A stretch of 64,000 nucleotides of DNA from Planotetraspora sp. A-T 1434 (GTDB taxonomy: Bacteria; Actinomycetota; Actinomycetes; Streptosporangiales; Streptosporangiaceae). Each line of letters opens with the position of its first letter. The stretch's first letter is position 1. The notes under the pieces were generated by a model that saw only the letters and a list, made by a program, of their open reading frames with translations, had not been told where the DNA came from and made no database searches. Below are positions 52,314-60,186 of the stretch, piece after piece. Where the stretch lies: positions 29,982 to 93,981 of the forward strand of contig NZ_JAOEGB010000030.1 of NCBI RefSeq assembly GCF_025420585.1, given 5' to 3'. The position numbers and the translations under genes were made by a program.

Positions 52314-52721
52314 GTGAACAGTGGCGCAAATGTAACGCCTATCGCCTCGGCCGACTCCTGCTCGCTGCCTGTCGTCGATGCGGACCGTGTGGAGAGTGTC
52401 CGGCGGGCGATGCCGGCCCAGGAGATGGTGGAGGATCTGGCGCAGATCTTCGGGCTCCTGGCCGATCCCGGGCGGTTGCGGCTGATCGCGGCGCTGCTGG
52501 AAGGTGGCGAGATGTGCGTGTGCGATCTCGCTGCGGCGACCGGCCACAGCATGTCCGCCGCGTCCCACGCCCTGCGCCTGCTGCGCGTCCACAACGTGGT
52601 GAAGGTGCGCCGTTCGGGAAGGATGGCGTACTACCGCCTCGCGGACTCGCACGTACGGATGCTGTTCGACCTCGCGATCACCCACATGCGGCACGGCGCG
52701 CAGGGCCGAGATGATGAGTAA
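52314..52721 (+). CDS. ArsR/SmtB-family metal-sensing repressor
   Basis: About 135 residues from GTG 52314. The promoter's -10 box ends at 52306, so an ATG at 52302 would lie inside the promoter; the transcript probably starts at or next to the GTG (leaderless). The winged HTH (about residues 40-110) contains a M-C-V-C-D-L segment, the cysteine pair used by ArsR/CadC-type sensors, and a C-terminal helix with D-x-H-x10-H-x2-H, close to the SmtB/CzrA alpha5 zinc site. It therefore carries elements of both known metal sites. Its stop lies inside the CDF gene (11-nt overlap), so the sensor and exporter are co-expressed. Confidence 0.88.
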   Translation: MNSGANVTPIASADSCSLPVVDADRVESVRRAMPAQEMVEDLAQIFGLLADPGRLRLIAALLEGGEMCVCDLAAATGHSMSAASHALRLLRVHNVVKVRRSGRMAYYRLADSHVRMLFDLAITHMRHGAQGRDDE

Positions 52722-53775
52722 GGGCCATGAGCACGGACATGGGCACGGGCACGCGGTCAATGCCGAGGCCGACCGGCGTCTGCTGACCGGGGCCCTGGTG
52801 CTCATCCTCGCCTTCATGGCGGTCGAGGTCGTGATCGGTGTCATCGCGCACTCCCTGGCCCTGGTCTCTGACGCCGGGCACATGCTCACCGACGCCATCG
52901 CGATCGCGTTGGCGATCGTGGCGATGCGGATCGCCGCCCGCCCTCCCCAGGGTGGATTCACGTACGGCCTCAAACGCGCCGAGATCATCAGCGCCCAGTT
53001 CAACGGCATCACCCTGCTGCTGCTCAGCGTCTACTTCGTCTCCGAGGGCGTCCGCCGCCTGATCGCGCCCCCGGAGGTCGACGGCGTCTACGTCGTGGCC
53101 ACCGGCATCGCCGGGATCGCGGTCAATCTGGCCGCGACCTGGCTGCTGAGCAGGGCCAACCGCGCCAGCCTGAACGTCGAGGGCGCCTTCCAGCACATCC
53201 TCAACGACCTGTTCGCCTTCATCACCACCACCGCAGCCGGAGCGGTCGTCTGGCTCACCGGCTGGGCCCGGGCCGACGCTCTGGCCGCGCTGGTCGTGGC
53301 CGCTCTGATGCTCAGGGCCGGCTGGGGCCTGGTGCGCGAGTCCGGCCGGATCTTCATGGAAGCCGCCCCCGCCGGGATGAACCCCGCCGAGATCGGCCGC
53401 AAGACCGCCGCCCTGGAACACGTCGTCGAAGTACACGACCTGCACATCTGGGAGGTCACCAGCGGCTACCCCGCGATGTCCGCGCACATCCTGGTCATCC
53501 CCGGCGCCGACTGCCACGCCGTACGACAGGCAGCCCAGCGCATGGTCCACGACGAGTACGGCATCGCCCACACCACCCTGCAGGTCGACCACGCCCCACC
53601 GAAGCTCTTGACCATCGGCGAACCGGCGCCCGAGGCGGCCGAACCGAACAGCGTCATCGAACCGCACAGCGTCATCGAACCGCACTGTGCCGACGCGCAC
53701 GGCCCCGCGCACGCCGGCAGCGCCGCGCCGGACCCGACTACAGGAGGCGACTCCACCGCTCCGCGGCCCCTATGA
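52711..53775 (+). CDS. CDF-family metal efflux transporter (first copy)
   Basis: The 354-residue cation diffusion facilitator has a short His-Gly N-terminus (H-E-H-G-H-G-H-G-H) and six membrane spans. The transport-site motifs are H-S-L-A-L-V-S-D-A-G-H-M-L-T-D in span 2 and H-I-L-N-D-L in span 5, the H-x3-D pattern typical of zinc. A cytosolic domain with E-V-H-D-L-H-I-W-E-V-T-S follows. The C-terminal tail repeats N-S-V-I-E-P-H and contains His/Cys. It is coupled to the ArsR sensor upstream; together they form a metal-inducible Zn/Cd/Co efflux unit. Confidence 0.93.
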   Translation: MMSKGHEHGHGHGHAVNAEADRRLLTGALVLILAFMAVEVVIGVIAHSLALVSDAGHMLTDAIAIALAIVAMRIAARPPQGGFTYGLKRAEIISAQFNGITLLLLSVYFVSEGVRRLIAPPEVDGVYVVATGIAGIAVNLAATWLLSRANRASLNVEGAFQHILNDLFAFITTTAAGAVVWLTGWARADALAALVVAALMLRAGWGLVRESGRIFMEAAPAGMNPAEIGRKTAALEHVVEVHDLHIWEVTSGYPAMSAHILVIPGADCHAVRQAAQRMVHDEYGIAHTTLQVDHAPPKLLTIGEPAPEAAEPNSVIEPHSVIEPHCADAHGPAHAGSAAPDPTTGGDSTAPRPL

Positions 53776-53867
53776 GGACCAATGAGGAGGCCTTTCCTGT
53801 GAAGAGTTCGTTCTTGCGCAGGTCCGAAACCTTGCTTACTCGGACAGTCGGGACGGGTCATACGGGG

Positions 53868-54665
53868 TTATCCGGTTGCTTCGATTTCCGGTTGTGACTC
53901 CGTCCCGGACATCAGTCGGAGGAAGGACCTGACGCGGGTGCTGGCGGGATTGCTGAAGAAGGTCTGTGGGGCCTGCTCTTCGAGGATGTAGCCGTTGTCC
54001 ATGAACAGGATGCGGTCGGCGACCTCGCGGGCGAAAGCGATCTCGTGTGTGACGATCACCATGGTCATGCCCCTCCTGGCCAGGTCCTTCAGGACCTGCA
54101 GCACTTCGGCCCTCAGTTCGGGGTCGAGAGAAGAGGTCGGTTCGTCGAGCAGGACGACCTCTGGGTCCATGGCCAGCGCCCTGGCGATGGCGACTCGCTG
54201 CTTCTGGCCTCCTGAGAGCTTTGCGGGGTACTCGTCTCGCTTGTCGATGAGGCCGACGCGTTCCAGCAACCGCTCTCCCACCTCCAGGGCATAAGGTCGC
54301 GGCAGGCGTCGTACGGACAGCGGCCCCTCGACCACGTTCTGCAGGACCGTCATATGAGGGAAGAGGTTGTAGTGCTGGAACACCATGGCCGTGCGGATGC
54401 GGATGTCGCGTACCAGCCCCGCCTGGCCTCGGCCGGAGCCCCGTACGGAACAGTCGACGGTCCTGCCGCGGACGGTGACGGTGCCGGCGTCGGGCTGCTC
54501 CAGAAGGTTCAGGCAGCGCAGCAGCGTTGTCTTGCCGGAGCCTGACGGGCCCATGATGACGACGACCTCGCCGCTTCGGATCGTAAGGTCCACGCTCTTG
54601 AGCACCTGGAGGTCGCCGAATCGCTTGTGGAGCCCGTGCGCGTCGATCGTGAGCCTGTCCATCAT
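53868..54665 (-). CDS. Polar amino acid ABC transporter ATPase (metal-region importer)
   Basis: 265 residues with Walker A G-P-S-G-S-G-K-T-T near residue 40, signature L-S-G-G-Q-K-Q-R and Walker B V-V-L-L-D-E-P-T-S-S-L-D. GlnQ-like. Its ATG (54665) overlaps the permease stop by four bases. It is the last gene of the operon CDF, binding protein, permease, ATPase. Being cotranslated with a metal exporter is unusual for an amino-acid importer; it may bring in a metal-binding amino acid such as cysteine or histidine, or a metal chelate. Confidence 0.92.
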   Translation of the reverse strand: MMDRLTIDAHGLHKRFGDLQVLKSVDLTIRSGEVVVIMGPSGSGKTTLLRCLNLLEQPDAGTVTVRGRTVDCSVRGSGRGQAGLVRDIRIRTAMVFQHYNLFPHMTVLQNVVEGPLSVRRLPRPYALEVGERLLERVGLIDKRDEYPAKLSGGQKQRVAIARALAMDPEVVLLDEPTSSLDPELRAEVLQVLKDLARRGMTMVIVTHEIAFAREVADRILFMDNGYILEEQAPQTFFSNPASTRVRSFLRLMSGTESQPEIEATG

Positions 54666-55309
54666 GCGTATGCCCTTCCCATGCGCCGTTCCAGGGCCGC
54701 CTGTCCGAGGGACAGGGCGGTGTTGATGAGCCAGTAGCCGATCGCGGCGATCACGAAGGCCTCTATGTAGCGGAACGAGGAACTGCCCGCGCTTTCGGCC
54801 ACGCGTGTGAGCTCGACGACCGTGATGACAGAGGCGAGGGAGGTGTCCTTCATCAGGGCGATGAACCTGTTGCCGATCGCGGGCAGGGCGGTCCGGATCG
54901 CCTGGGGGAAGATGATCCGCGCGAGTATGCGCTGGTAGGTCATGCCCATCGAGTTCGCAGCCTCCCATTGCCCCTTGTCGACGGCCAGGATGCCGCCGCG
55001 GAAGTTCTCGCTGAGGTACGCCGCGGAGTAGAGGGTGAAGGTGAGGATCGCGGCGGGGATGGGCGGGATCCTGACCCCGAGTTGGGGCAGTCCGAAGTAG
55101 ACCAGCATGATCTGAATGAGGAGGGGGGTGCCTCGGAAGACCGAGACGTAGGCGATGGCCGCGAGCCTGAGTGGCAGGAACGTGGAGATCCTGGCCAGCG
55201 CGATGAGGGTGCCGAGGCCGGAACCGAGGACGAAGGACACGAGGCCGAGCAAGAGCGTAACGGCCAGCCCTTGGAGCAGGGCGGGCGTCTGCAGAGCGAG
55301 AAAATCCAT
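54662..55309 (-). CDS. Polar amino acid ABC transporter permease (metal-region importer)
   Basis: The 215-residue permease has about five spans and the PAAT docking segment E-N-F-R-G-G-I followed by A-A-N-S-M-G-M. AGGAG lies before the ATG at 55309. Its start overlaps the stop of the binding-protein gene by one base, and its stop overlaps the ATPase start. It is a minimal-length member (compare the longer permease at 9422). Confidence 0.92.
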   Translation of the reverse strand: MDFLALQTPALLQGLAVTLLLGLVSFVLGSGLGTLIALARISTFLPLRLAAIAYVSVFRGTPLLIQIMLVYFGLPQLGVRIPPIPAAILTFTLYSAAYLSENFRGGILAVDKGQWEAANSMGMTYQRILARIIFPQAIRTALPAIGNRFIALMKDTSLASVITVVELTRVAESAGSSSFRYIEAFVIAAIGYWLINTALSLGQAALERRMGRAYA

Positions 55310-56220
55310 CAAGATCTCCTTTCCGCTGGTGGGCGGGTGGCCTGAGCTGCCGGCAGGCCGCGTACGGCGGCCGCCATGTCCGTGCCGCTGAACCAGCGGC
55401 GTGAGATGGCCGAGAGGGTGGCGTCCGCGATCATCCCGTTGATCGCTTTGTCCACTGCGTCTTTGAACCGTGGGGATCGCTCGCGGAAGGACATGCCGAG
55501 AACCTCCCGGTGCAGCACCGGGATGGCCGCCTGGACTGGGAGTGCTTTCTTCGCGGCGAGGTAGGTGCCCTGGAACCGGGAGACCAAGGCTGCGTCGGCG
55601 CGGCCTTGTGACAGGTCCGTCAGGCCCAGCATCGCGTTCTTGTAGATCCTGACGTCCGCCCCTGGAATGGAGGCACGCACGAACTCGGCCTCCGTGGTGC
55701 CCTCGGAAACGGCGATCTTCTTACCGGCCAGGTCCCTCGGCGTAGCGATGCCGGTGGTGCCCGTGCGGACGAAGACGGCGACGTCGTTGACCGCGTAGGG
55801 GCGAGAGAAGTCGACCTGCTCGTCGCGCTTGCTCGTGATGGTCTGCGCGGACACCACGATGTCGAACCTGTCCGCCTGGATGCCTCCGATGAAGCTCGCG
55901 TAGTCGGAGCCGATGAAGTCCACACGGGGTATCCCCAGCCGCTTCGCGAGGTCCTTGGCGACGTCCACGTCGTATCCGGCCGGCTGTCCCGCGTCGTCGA
56001 GGAAGCTCCACGGCGGATTGGCCTGAGTCAGTGCCACGCGCAAAGACCCGGTCGCGCGAGTGCGTGCCAGGACGTCCTCGGTGCCCGCTCCCGAGCACGC
56101 CACGGCAAGCGGCAGCGAGACCAGGAGACACACGGACCCGACGGCCTTCCGGCGGATTCCGCCGGTCGTCCGGGTCCTCCGGCGCTGTCTGTCACGGCCT
56201 TGGCCGTACACGCTACGCAT
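55309..56220 (-). CDS. Solute-binding lipoprotein (metal-region importer)
   Basis: The 303-residue protein has a long arginine-rich n-region (a twin-arginine-like R-R-R-T is present but not followed by the usual Phe-Leu-Lys) and a lipobox L-A-V-A-C with Cys42. A family 3 binding fold follows, with G-Y-D-V-D-V-A-K-D-L-A and D-F-S-R-P-Y. It starts two bases after the stop of the CDF gene, so it is in the same operon. The ligand is not predictable by eye. Confidence 0.9.
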   Translation of the reverse strand: MRSVYGQGRDRQRRRTRTTGGIRRKAVGSVCLLVSLPLAVACSGAGTEDVLARTRATGSLRVALTQANPPWSFLDDAGQPAGYDVDVAKDLAKRLGIPRVDFIGSDYASFIGGIQADRFDIVVSAQTITSKRDEQVDFSRPYAVNDVAVFVRTGTTGIATPRDLAGKKIAVSEGTTEAEFVRASIPGADVRIYKNAMLGLTDLSQGRADAALVSRFQGTYLAAKKALPVQAAIPVLHREVLGMSFRERSPRFKDAVDKAINGMIADATLSAISRRWFSGTDMAAAVRGLPAAQATRPPAERRS

Positions 56221-56222
56221 GG

Positions 56223-57374
56223 TCAGCCGTTCGGGGAGAGGTAGTGAGAACCGTGCGGGTCGGCGCAGTGACGGGGATCGACACAGTCGATGGCATCCGT
56301 GGCCGACCGGGACGTCTGATCGACCTGCAGCGTGGCGTGGGTGATGCCATAGGAGCCGGCGAGCAGTTCCTGCAGCCGACGTCGTACCGCCCCGCAGTCC
56401 GCCGGCAGTTGGACGAAGACGTGCGCCGACAGCGTCAGGTCACCGGAAGTGAGTTCCCAGATGTGCAGGTCGTGCACCTCAGCAACATCCGGTTGGGTGG
56501 CCAACCTCGCGCCGATCTCCGCCGGGATGAGCCCGGCAGGAGCCGCCTGGAGGAAGATCCGCCCGGTCTCGCGGATGAGGCCGTACCCGGCTTTGAGCAT
56601 CAGTGCGGCGACGATCAGCGTGGCGATCGCATCCGCCCGGGCGAACCCCGTCACGAGAACGATCAGCCCTGCCACGGCGGTGGCGATGAACGCGAACAGG
56701 TCGTTGAGGATGTGCTGGAAAGCCCCCTCCACATTCAGGCTGCTTCGATCCGCCTTGCTGAGCAGCCAGGTGGCCGCGAGGTTGATCACGATGCCGACCA
56801 GTGCGGTGACCAGCACGAGGCCGCCTTCGACATCAGGCGGGACGATGAGGCGCCGGATCGCCTCGTAGAAGAAGAGGCCTGCCAGCACCAGCAGCGTCGC
56901 ACCGTTGAGCTGCGCCGACAGGATCTCGGCCCGCTTGAACCCGTAGGTGAACCCGCCGCGTGGTGGGCGGGCGGCCAGCGCCATCGCCACCAGGGCGAAG
57001 GCGATCGAGGCGGCGTCGGTGAGCATGTGCCCGGCATCGGAGATCAGCGCCAGGGACCGCGCGACAAGCCCGACGACCAGTTCGCCCACCATGAACGCGA
57101 CGAGAAGCGCCAGGGCGGCGATCAGGAGCCGTTTGTCCGCGTTCGCCGAAACAGCGTGGCCATGCCCGTGCCCGTGGTGGGAGCCACCCGTGGGACCGCG
57201 ACTCAGCGCATGTCCGCGTCGTTCCGCCGACGTCGGTTCGGTTTTCCGGGTCGGATCATGCTCATGATGTAGCTCTTCGTGATGGCCGTGGCCGTGGCCA
57301 TGGCGGTGGCCCAGCCCGTGTTGGTTATCATGATCGGCCATTTGATCGGGTGCCGGGTGATGCGGAACTGCCAT
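56223..57374 (-). CDS. CDF-family metal efflux transporter with long His-rich N-terminus (second copy)
   Basis: The 383-residue CDF protein is paralogous along its length to the one at 52711. The first 75 residues contain about 20 histidines in clusters (H-R-H-G-H-G-H-G-H-H, H-H-E-H-D, H-H-G-H-G-H-G-H), a cytosolic metal-loading tail. Span motifs are S-D-A-G-H-M-L-T-D and H-I-L-N-D-L; the C-terminal domain has E-V-H-D-L-H-I-W-E-L-T-S. AGGAGG lies 9 nt before the ATG. It is the first gene of an operon with the ABC importer. No operator was identified upstream. Confidence 0.93.
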   Translation of the reverse strand: MAVPHHPAPDQMADHDNQHGLGHRHGHGHGHHEELHHEHDPTRKTEPTSAERRGHALSRGPTGGSHHGHGHGHAVSANADKRLLIAALALLVAFMVGELVVGLVARSLALISDAGHMLTDAASIAFALVAMALAARPPRGGFTYGFKRAEILSAQLNGATLLVLAGLFFYEAIRRLIVPPDVEGGLVLVTALVGIVINLAATWLLSKADRSSLNVEGAFQHILNDLFAFIATAVAGLIVLVTGFARADAIATLIVAALMLKAGYGLIRETGRIFLQAAPAGLIPAEIGARLATQPDVAEVHDLHIWELTSGDLTLSAHVFVQLPADCGAVRRRLQELLAGSYGITHATLQVDQTSRSATDAIDCVDPRHCADPHGSHYLSPNG

Positions 57375-57473
57375 GATGAAACGCCTCCTGATCCCAGTTC
57401 CGGTTGGTCCTGTAAGCGCACGTGATGATTCGACGGCACGGGCTCCCTAACGCCATTGCGGTAGGCATCAGCG

Positions 57474-58673
57474 TCAAAGGGCCCTGAGCAGGCTGCGGCG
57501 CTGCCACTCGCTCAGGTCGCCTACGTGGGCTCTTTCGTCGATGCCGCTCGCCGCCATGAGCGCCGCGGTACGTGAGCGGTCATGACCAGGAAGGGCACGA
57601 AGGAGGCGTGCGACGAGCATGTGCTTCGCCACCGAGTCCTCCCGATCGAGCACCTGCGCAAGCGACATTCGGCCGGAGGCGACCGCCTCCCGGAGGTCTG
57701 CCTGGGTCCGCGGTCGAGCGAGGGGTGCCGCGGACATGGCAGAACGTCTGCTGAGGTAAACGGTGGCAGCGTGATCCACACGTCCGGCGGACATAGCACT
57801 GGCTGCCATGGCCCTGCCGGGCTGCTCCGCTGTCTGGCCGCCTTCCTCCTCATGCAACCCGTGAGACAAGGCCAGAAGGGCGCCGGCCGTTACGGAAACA
57901 GTCGCAGCGATCGCGAGATGGCGTTTGGAGAGCCGGCCGTTCTGCTGTCGGCTTCCGGCGAGCCTCATGCCGACGATCGCGGTCCGCGACAGGACGCCGA
58001 TGACCATCCCGAGCAGGACCGGCACCCACTGCTGAGGCAGCGGCCGAAGGGTGGCGGTGAGCACACCCACCGCGGGGCTGAGACAGGCCACCACCAACCA
58101 CGGAGCCAACCGCTGCTTCGCCATCTCGAGCAGAGCGGCCAGCGCCAGCCCTTCGCTGGCGGAGTGCACCGTCAGAGCAAGAATGATCACAACGGAGACG
58201 GTCAGTGCGAGCGTTGCTCCTTCGATCGCCCGATGCAATGTCAGAGCCGCTGCTGTTCCCATTCCGCCGTATAGTGCTGCACCGACAACCTCCTTCACAC
58301 GCCGGTGCAGACCGGGTGCGTGCATGCCGGCGCGAGCCTGGTCCTCGTCATGAGGACAGGCGCATCCCTTGCGGGTGAAATAGGTGATCACGGTGAAACC
58401 GAAGACGGCCGCCAGCGCCACCATCCAGAGCGGTGTGCCGCTTTCGGCCGCGTCGCGCCAGGCGTCGGGAAGCAGGTCGACGAGAGCCGTGACCAGCATC
58501 ATCGCCGAGGCGATCGCGAGCCATAGGGTCACGCGTTGGGAATTCCGCCGGGCCAGCCATGCTCCTGCGAGAGTCGAGACGCAGACCAGCAGGACGGCGG
58601 CCCACGCCTCCTGCCCGGCTGGTTGCCGCTCCAGCGCGGCTCCGACAGCCCCTGGCAAATCTGTCAGTGGCAT
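57474..58673 (-). CDS. ZIP-family metal transporter fused to an mIHF-like DNA-binding domain
   Basis: 399 residues. Residues 22-272 hold about eight hydrophobic spans with ZIP motifs H147-R-x2-E151-G in span 4 and H170-S-A-S-E174-G in span 5, and a metal-binding loop C-A-C-P-H-D-E-D near 104-111. After a linker, residues 322-399 resemble actinobacterial integration host factor: D-L-R-E-A-V-A-S-G, S-L-A-Q-V-L, L-L-R-A-L-P-G-H-D-R-S-R, then G-I-D-E-R and W-Q-R-R-S-L-L. The domain is in frame without a stop. AGGAG is well placed before the ATG. ZIP proteins import zinc or other divalent cations. Known ZIP topology would put the C-terminus outside the cell, which conflicts with DNA binding. Confidence 0.85.
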   Translation of the reverse strand: MPLTDLPGAVGAALERQPAGQEAWAAVLLVCVSTLAGAWLARRNSQRVTLWLAIASAMMLVTALVDLLPDAWRDAAESGTPLWMVALAAVFGFTVITYFTRKGCACPHDEDQARAGMHAPGLHRRVKEVVGAALYGGMGTAAALTLHRAIEGATLALTVSVVIILALTVHSASEGLALAALLEMAKQRLAPWLVVACLSPAVGVLTATLRPLPQQWVPVLLGMVIGVLSRTAIVGMRLAGSRQQNGRLSKRHLAIAATVSVTAGALLALSHGLHEEEGGQTAEQPGRAMAASAMSAGRVDHAATVYLSRRSAMSAAPLARPRTQADLREAVASGRMSLAQVLDREDSVAKHMLVARLLRALPGHDRSRTAALMAASGIDERAHVGDLSEWQRRSLLRAL

Positions 58674-58847
58674 TTGTGCAGCTCCTGAGATCCGTTGGGC
58701 GGGCGCACGACATCACGTAGCGAACAGGGGGTGCCCTTTCGGCTCGTGATGCGTGGCAAGGACGGTCGTCCCACGATGTGTGACGGGGAGAGTTGCCGCC
58801 CGCAGGCCTCCTGCTGGGAGGCTGGGCAGCCAGGACATCAGAGCAGG

Positions 58848-59558
58848 TCAGCCTGCAGCCACGTCGATGGCGTTGGCGTCAACGGAGTGGTCGCAGCTAC
58901 CGGCGCTTCGGGCCGCATCGGGACGCGGGGGATGCGGCTGCGCTGCCTGACCGGGGTCTTCCAGCTCGTCGAGCAGCCTGAGCATCTGATCCGTGTTGTC
59001 GCGGAAGGATTGCCGCAGCACGCTGTCGAAGTCCGCGACCAGTGCCTGCAGATCCTGCAGTCGGCGTTCCATGACCTCTTGCCGAGTCTTCTGCGCCTGA
59101 CGCTGCAGTTCCAGGATTCGCTCCATGGTGCCCCGCCCGAGATCTTCGGCGCGTTCCCGGGCCCGCGCGACGATCGTGTCGGCCTCTGTACGAGCCGTGG
59201 CGAGGATGCGGTCCGCCGCTTCCTCCGCGACTTGGACGATGCGTGCCGCCCTCTCACCCGGCGGTGGAAGAGCCTCCAGCGCGGCACAGGCCGCCGTGTT
59301 CAGCCGCGACCTCAACTCCTCGTTCTCCCGCAGCAGCCTGCTCAAAGCCGACTCGACCCGCCCCAGGAAGCCGTCCACCTCAGTTAGGTCGTAGCCCTCC
59401 CGCAGACGCACCACGGTGAACACCTGATTGCGCACGTCGCCAGGGGTGAGAAGCGTGGACACCCCATCGCGGCTGCTGAAGGGTACGGGATCGCCTTCGA
59501 GGACCTCCGTGTCATGTCCGTGTCCGTGTCCGTGTCCGTGTCCGTGCTCATCGCCCAT
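58848..59558 (-). CDS. DivIVA-domain protein with His-Gly metal-binding N-terminus
   Basis: The 236-residue protein has residues 3-16 reading D-E-H-G-H-G-H-G-H-G-H-G-H-D. A DivIVA-like segment follows at about 40-75 (D-V-R-N-Q-V-F-T-V-V-R, then G-Y-D-L-T-E-V-D-G-F-L), then a long coiled coil to about residue 200 rich in Glu, Arg, Ala and Gln. DivIVA proteins recognise curved membrane and organise the cell poles in actinomycetes; this one is shorter than Wag31-type proteins and not in a cell-division cluster. The His-Gly tail resembles those of the CDF proteins nearby. The tail is encoded by a 6-bp tandem repeat that could vary in length. Confidence 0.82.
   Translation of the reverse strand: MGDEHGHGHGHGHGHDTEVLEGDPVPFSSRDGVSTLLTPGDVRNQVFTVVRLREGYDLTEVDGFLGRVESALSRLLRENEELRSRLNTAACAALEALPPPGERAARIVQVAEEAADRILATARTEADTIVARARERAEDLGRGTMERILELQRQAQKTRQEVMERRLQDLQALVADFDSVLRQSFRDNTDQMLRLLDELEDPGQAAQPHPPRPDAARSAGSCDHSVDANAIDVAAG
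59516..59545. repeat. Five tandem copies of GTCCGT encoding the His-Gly tail
   Basis: Exact 6-bp repeats inside the 5' end of the DivIVA-like gene. On the coding strand each unit gives Gly-His or His-Gly. Replication slippage could add or remove two residues per event without a frameshift. Confidence 0.8.
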
Positions 59559-59858
59559 GGCCTACATCACCGAGCCTTTCATTCGTTACCTGGATTCAGG
59601 GTTCCCAAGACGCCCGTCAAATCGGACGACATGGCACCCCTTTTCTGGATATGAAGGAACGTGTAAGTGATATATGGGAAACCGTCTCAACCAGGGTCTC
59701 GGTTGAGCGGGTTTCGAGTCAAAGGGGAAGTGGTTACGGTACGAGGTGGCAGTGATCTTATGCGTGGCAGGCGGGAGGACGTTTCACCTTGCCGGTAATA
59801 CGCTCATCCCGGCGTACTCGTTATTCGAGCGCTATGTGAATGGACGTCGGTTGGGGCG
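59559..59858. other. Non-coding stretch between DivIVA-like and small-peptide genes
   Basis: About 300 nt without a supported gene. AT-richer than the surroundings (for example TGAAGGAACGTGTAAGTGATATATGGG), so it probably contains the promoter of the DivIVA-like gene. Confidence 0.5.
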
Positions 59859-59890
59859 GGCTTCCGGGACAATCGCCGATCCCGGAAGCC
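59859..59890 (-). terminator. Terminator of the Cys/His-rich peptide gene
   Basis: A perfect 11-bp stem GGCTTCCGGGA / TCCCGGAAGCC around a 10-nt loop lies 21 nt downstream of the small gene's stop codon on the minus strand. Confidence 0.75.
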
Positions 59891-59911
59891 ATTGGCGTTG
59901 CTTCTGCGCTA

Positions 59912-60079
59912 TCAGCGCCGCGGCGGCTGGCCGTGGTCGGGGTGGCAGTCACCAGGATGACCGTGCTGATCACTGTGGTGGTCACCGTGCTCGTGGCTTT
60001 CGTGCTGGTCGACCTGGCCGTCGGTGCAGCAGTTGGTGTCGGTGCATGACGAGGCGGGGGTGGCGGGGTCGGGTGCCAT
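59912..60079 (-). CDS. 55-residue Cys/His-rich peptide, probable metal-binding
   Basis: The frame starts at ATG 60079, with AGGAGGG separated by exactly five T residues, and ends 21 nt before a strong terminator, so it forms a complete transcription unit. The product has four cysteines (C-T-D-T-N-C-C-T-D in the first third, D-C-H near the end), at least ten histidines (E-S-H-E-H-G-D-H-H, Q-H-G-H-P) and many Asp/Glu. There is no signal peptide, so it should be cytosolic. The composition is that of a small metal chaperone or metallothionein-like buffer. Third-position GC is high, as in real genes here. I recognise no named family. Confidence 0.75.
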   Translation of the reverse strand: MAPDPATPASSCTDTNCCTDGQVDQHESHEHGDHHSDQHGHPGDCHPDHGQPPRR

Positions 60080-60141
60080 AAAAACCCTCCTGGGAGTGCG
60101 CGTCGGCTTTACTTGCCGTTTACGTTTATCTCTCACCGGCC

Positions 60142-60186
60142 GGGGCGTGAAACACGGGGTTCGGCAAAGCTTTGTGTTCACGCCCC
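60142..60186. terminator. Hairpin between the SH3 gene and the small-peptide gene
   Basis: A 10-bp perfect stem GGGGCGTGAA / TTCACGCCCC extended by three further pairs after one bulged A. It lies about 280 nt downstream of the SH3 gene stop and 63 nt upstream of the peptide start on the same strand. It could terminate the SH3 transcript or shape the peptide leader. Confidence 0.5.
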
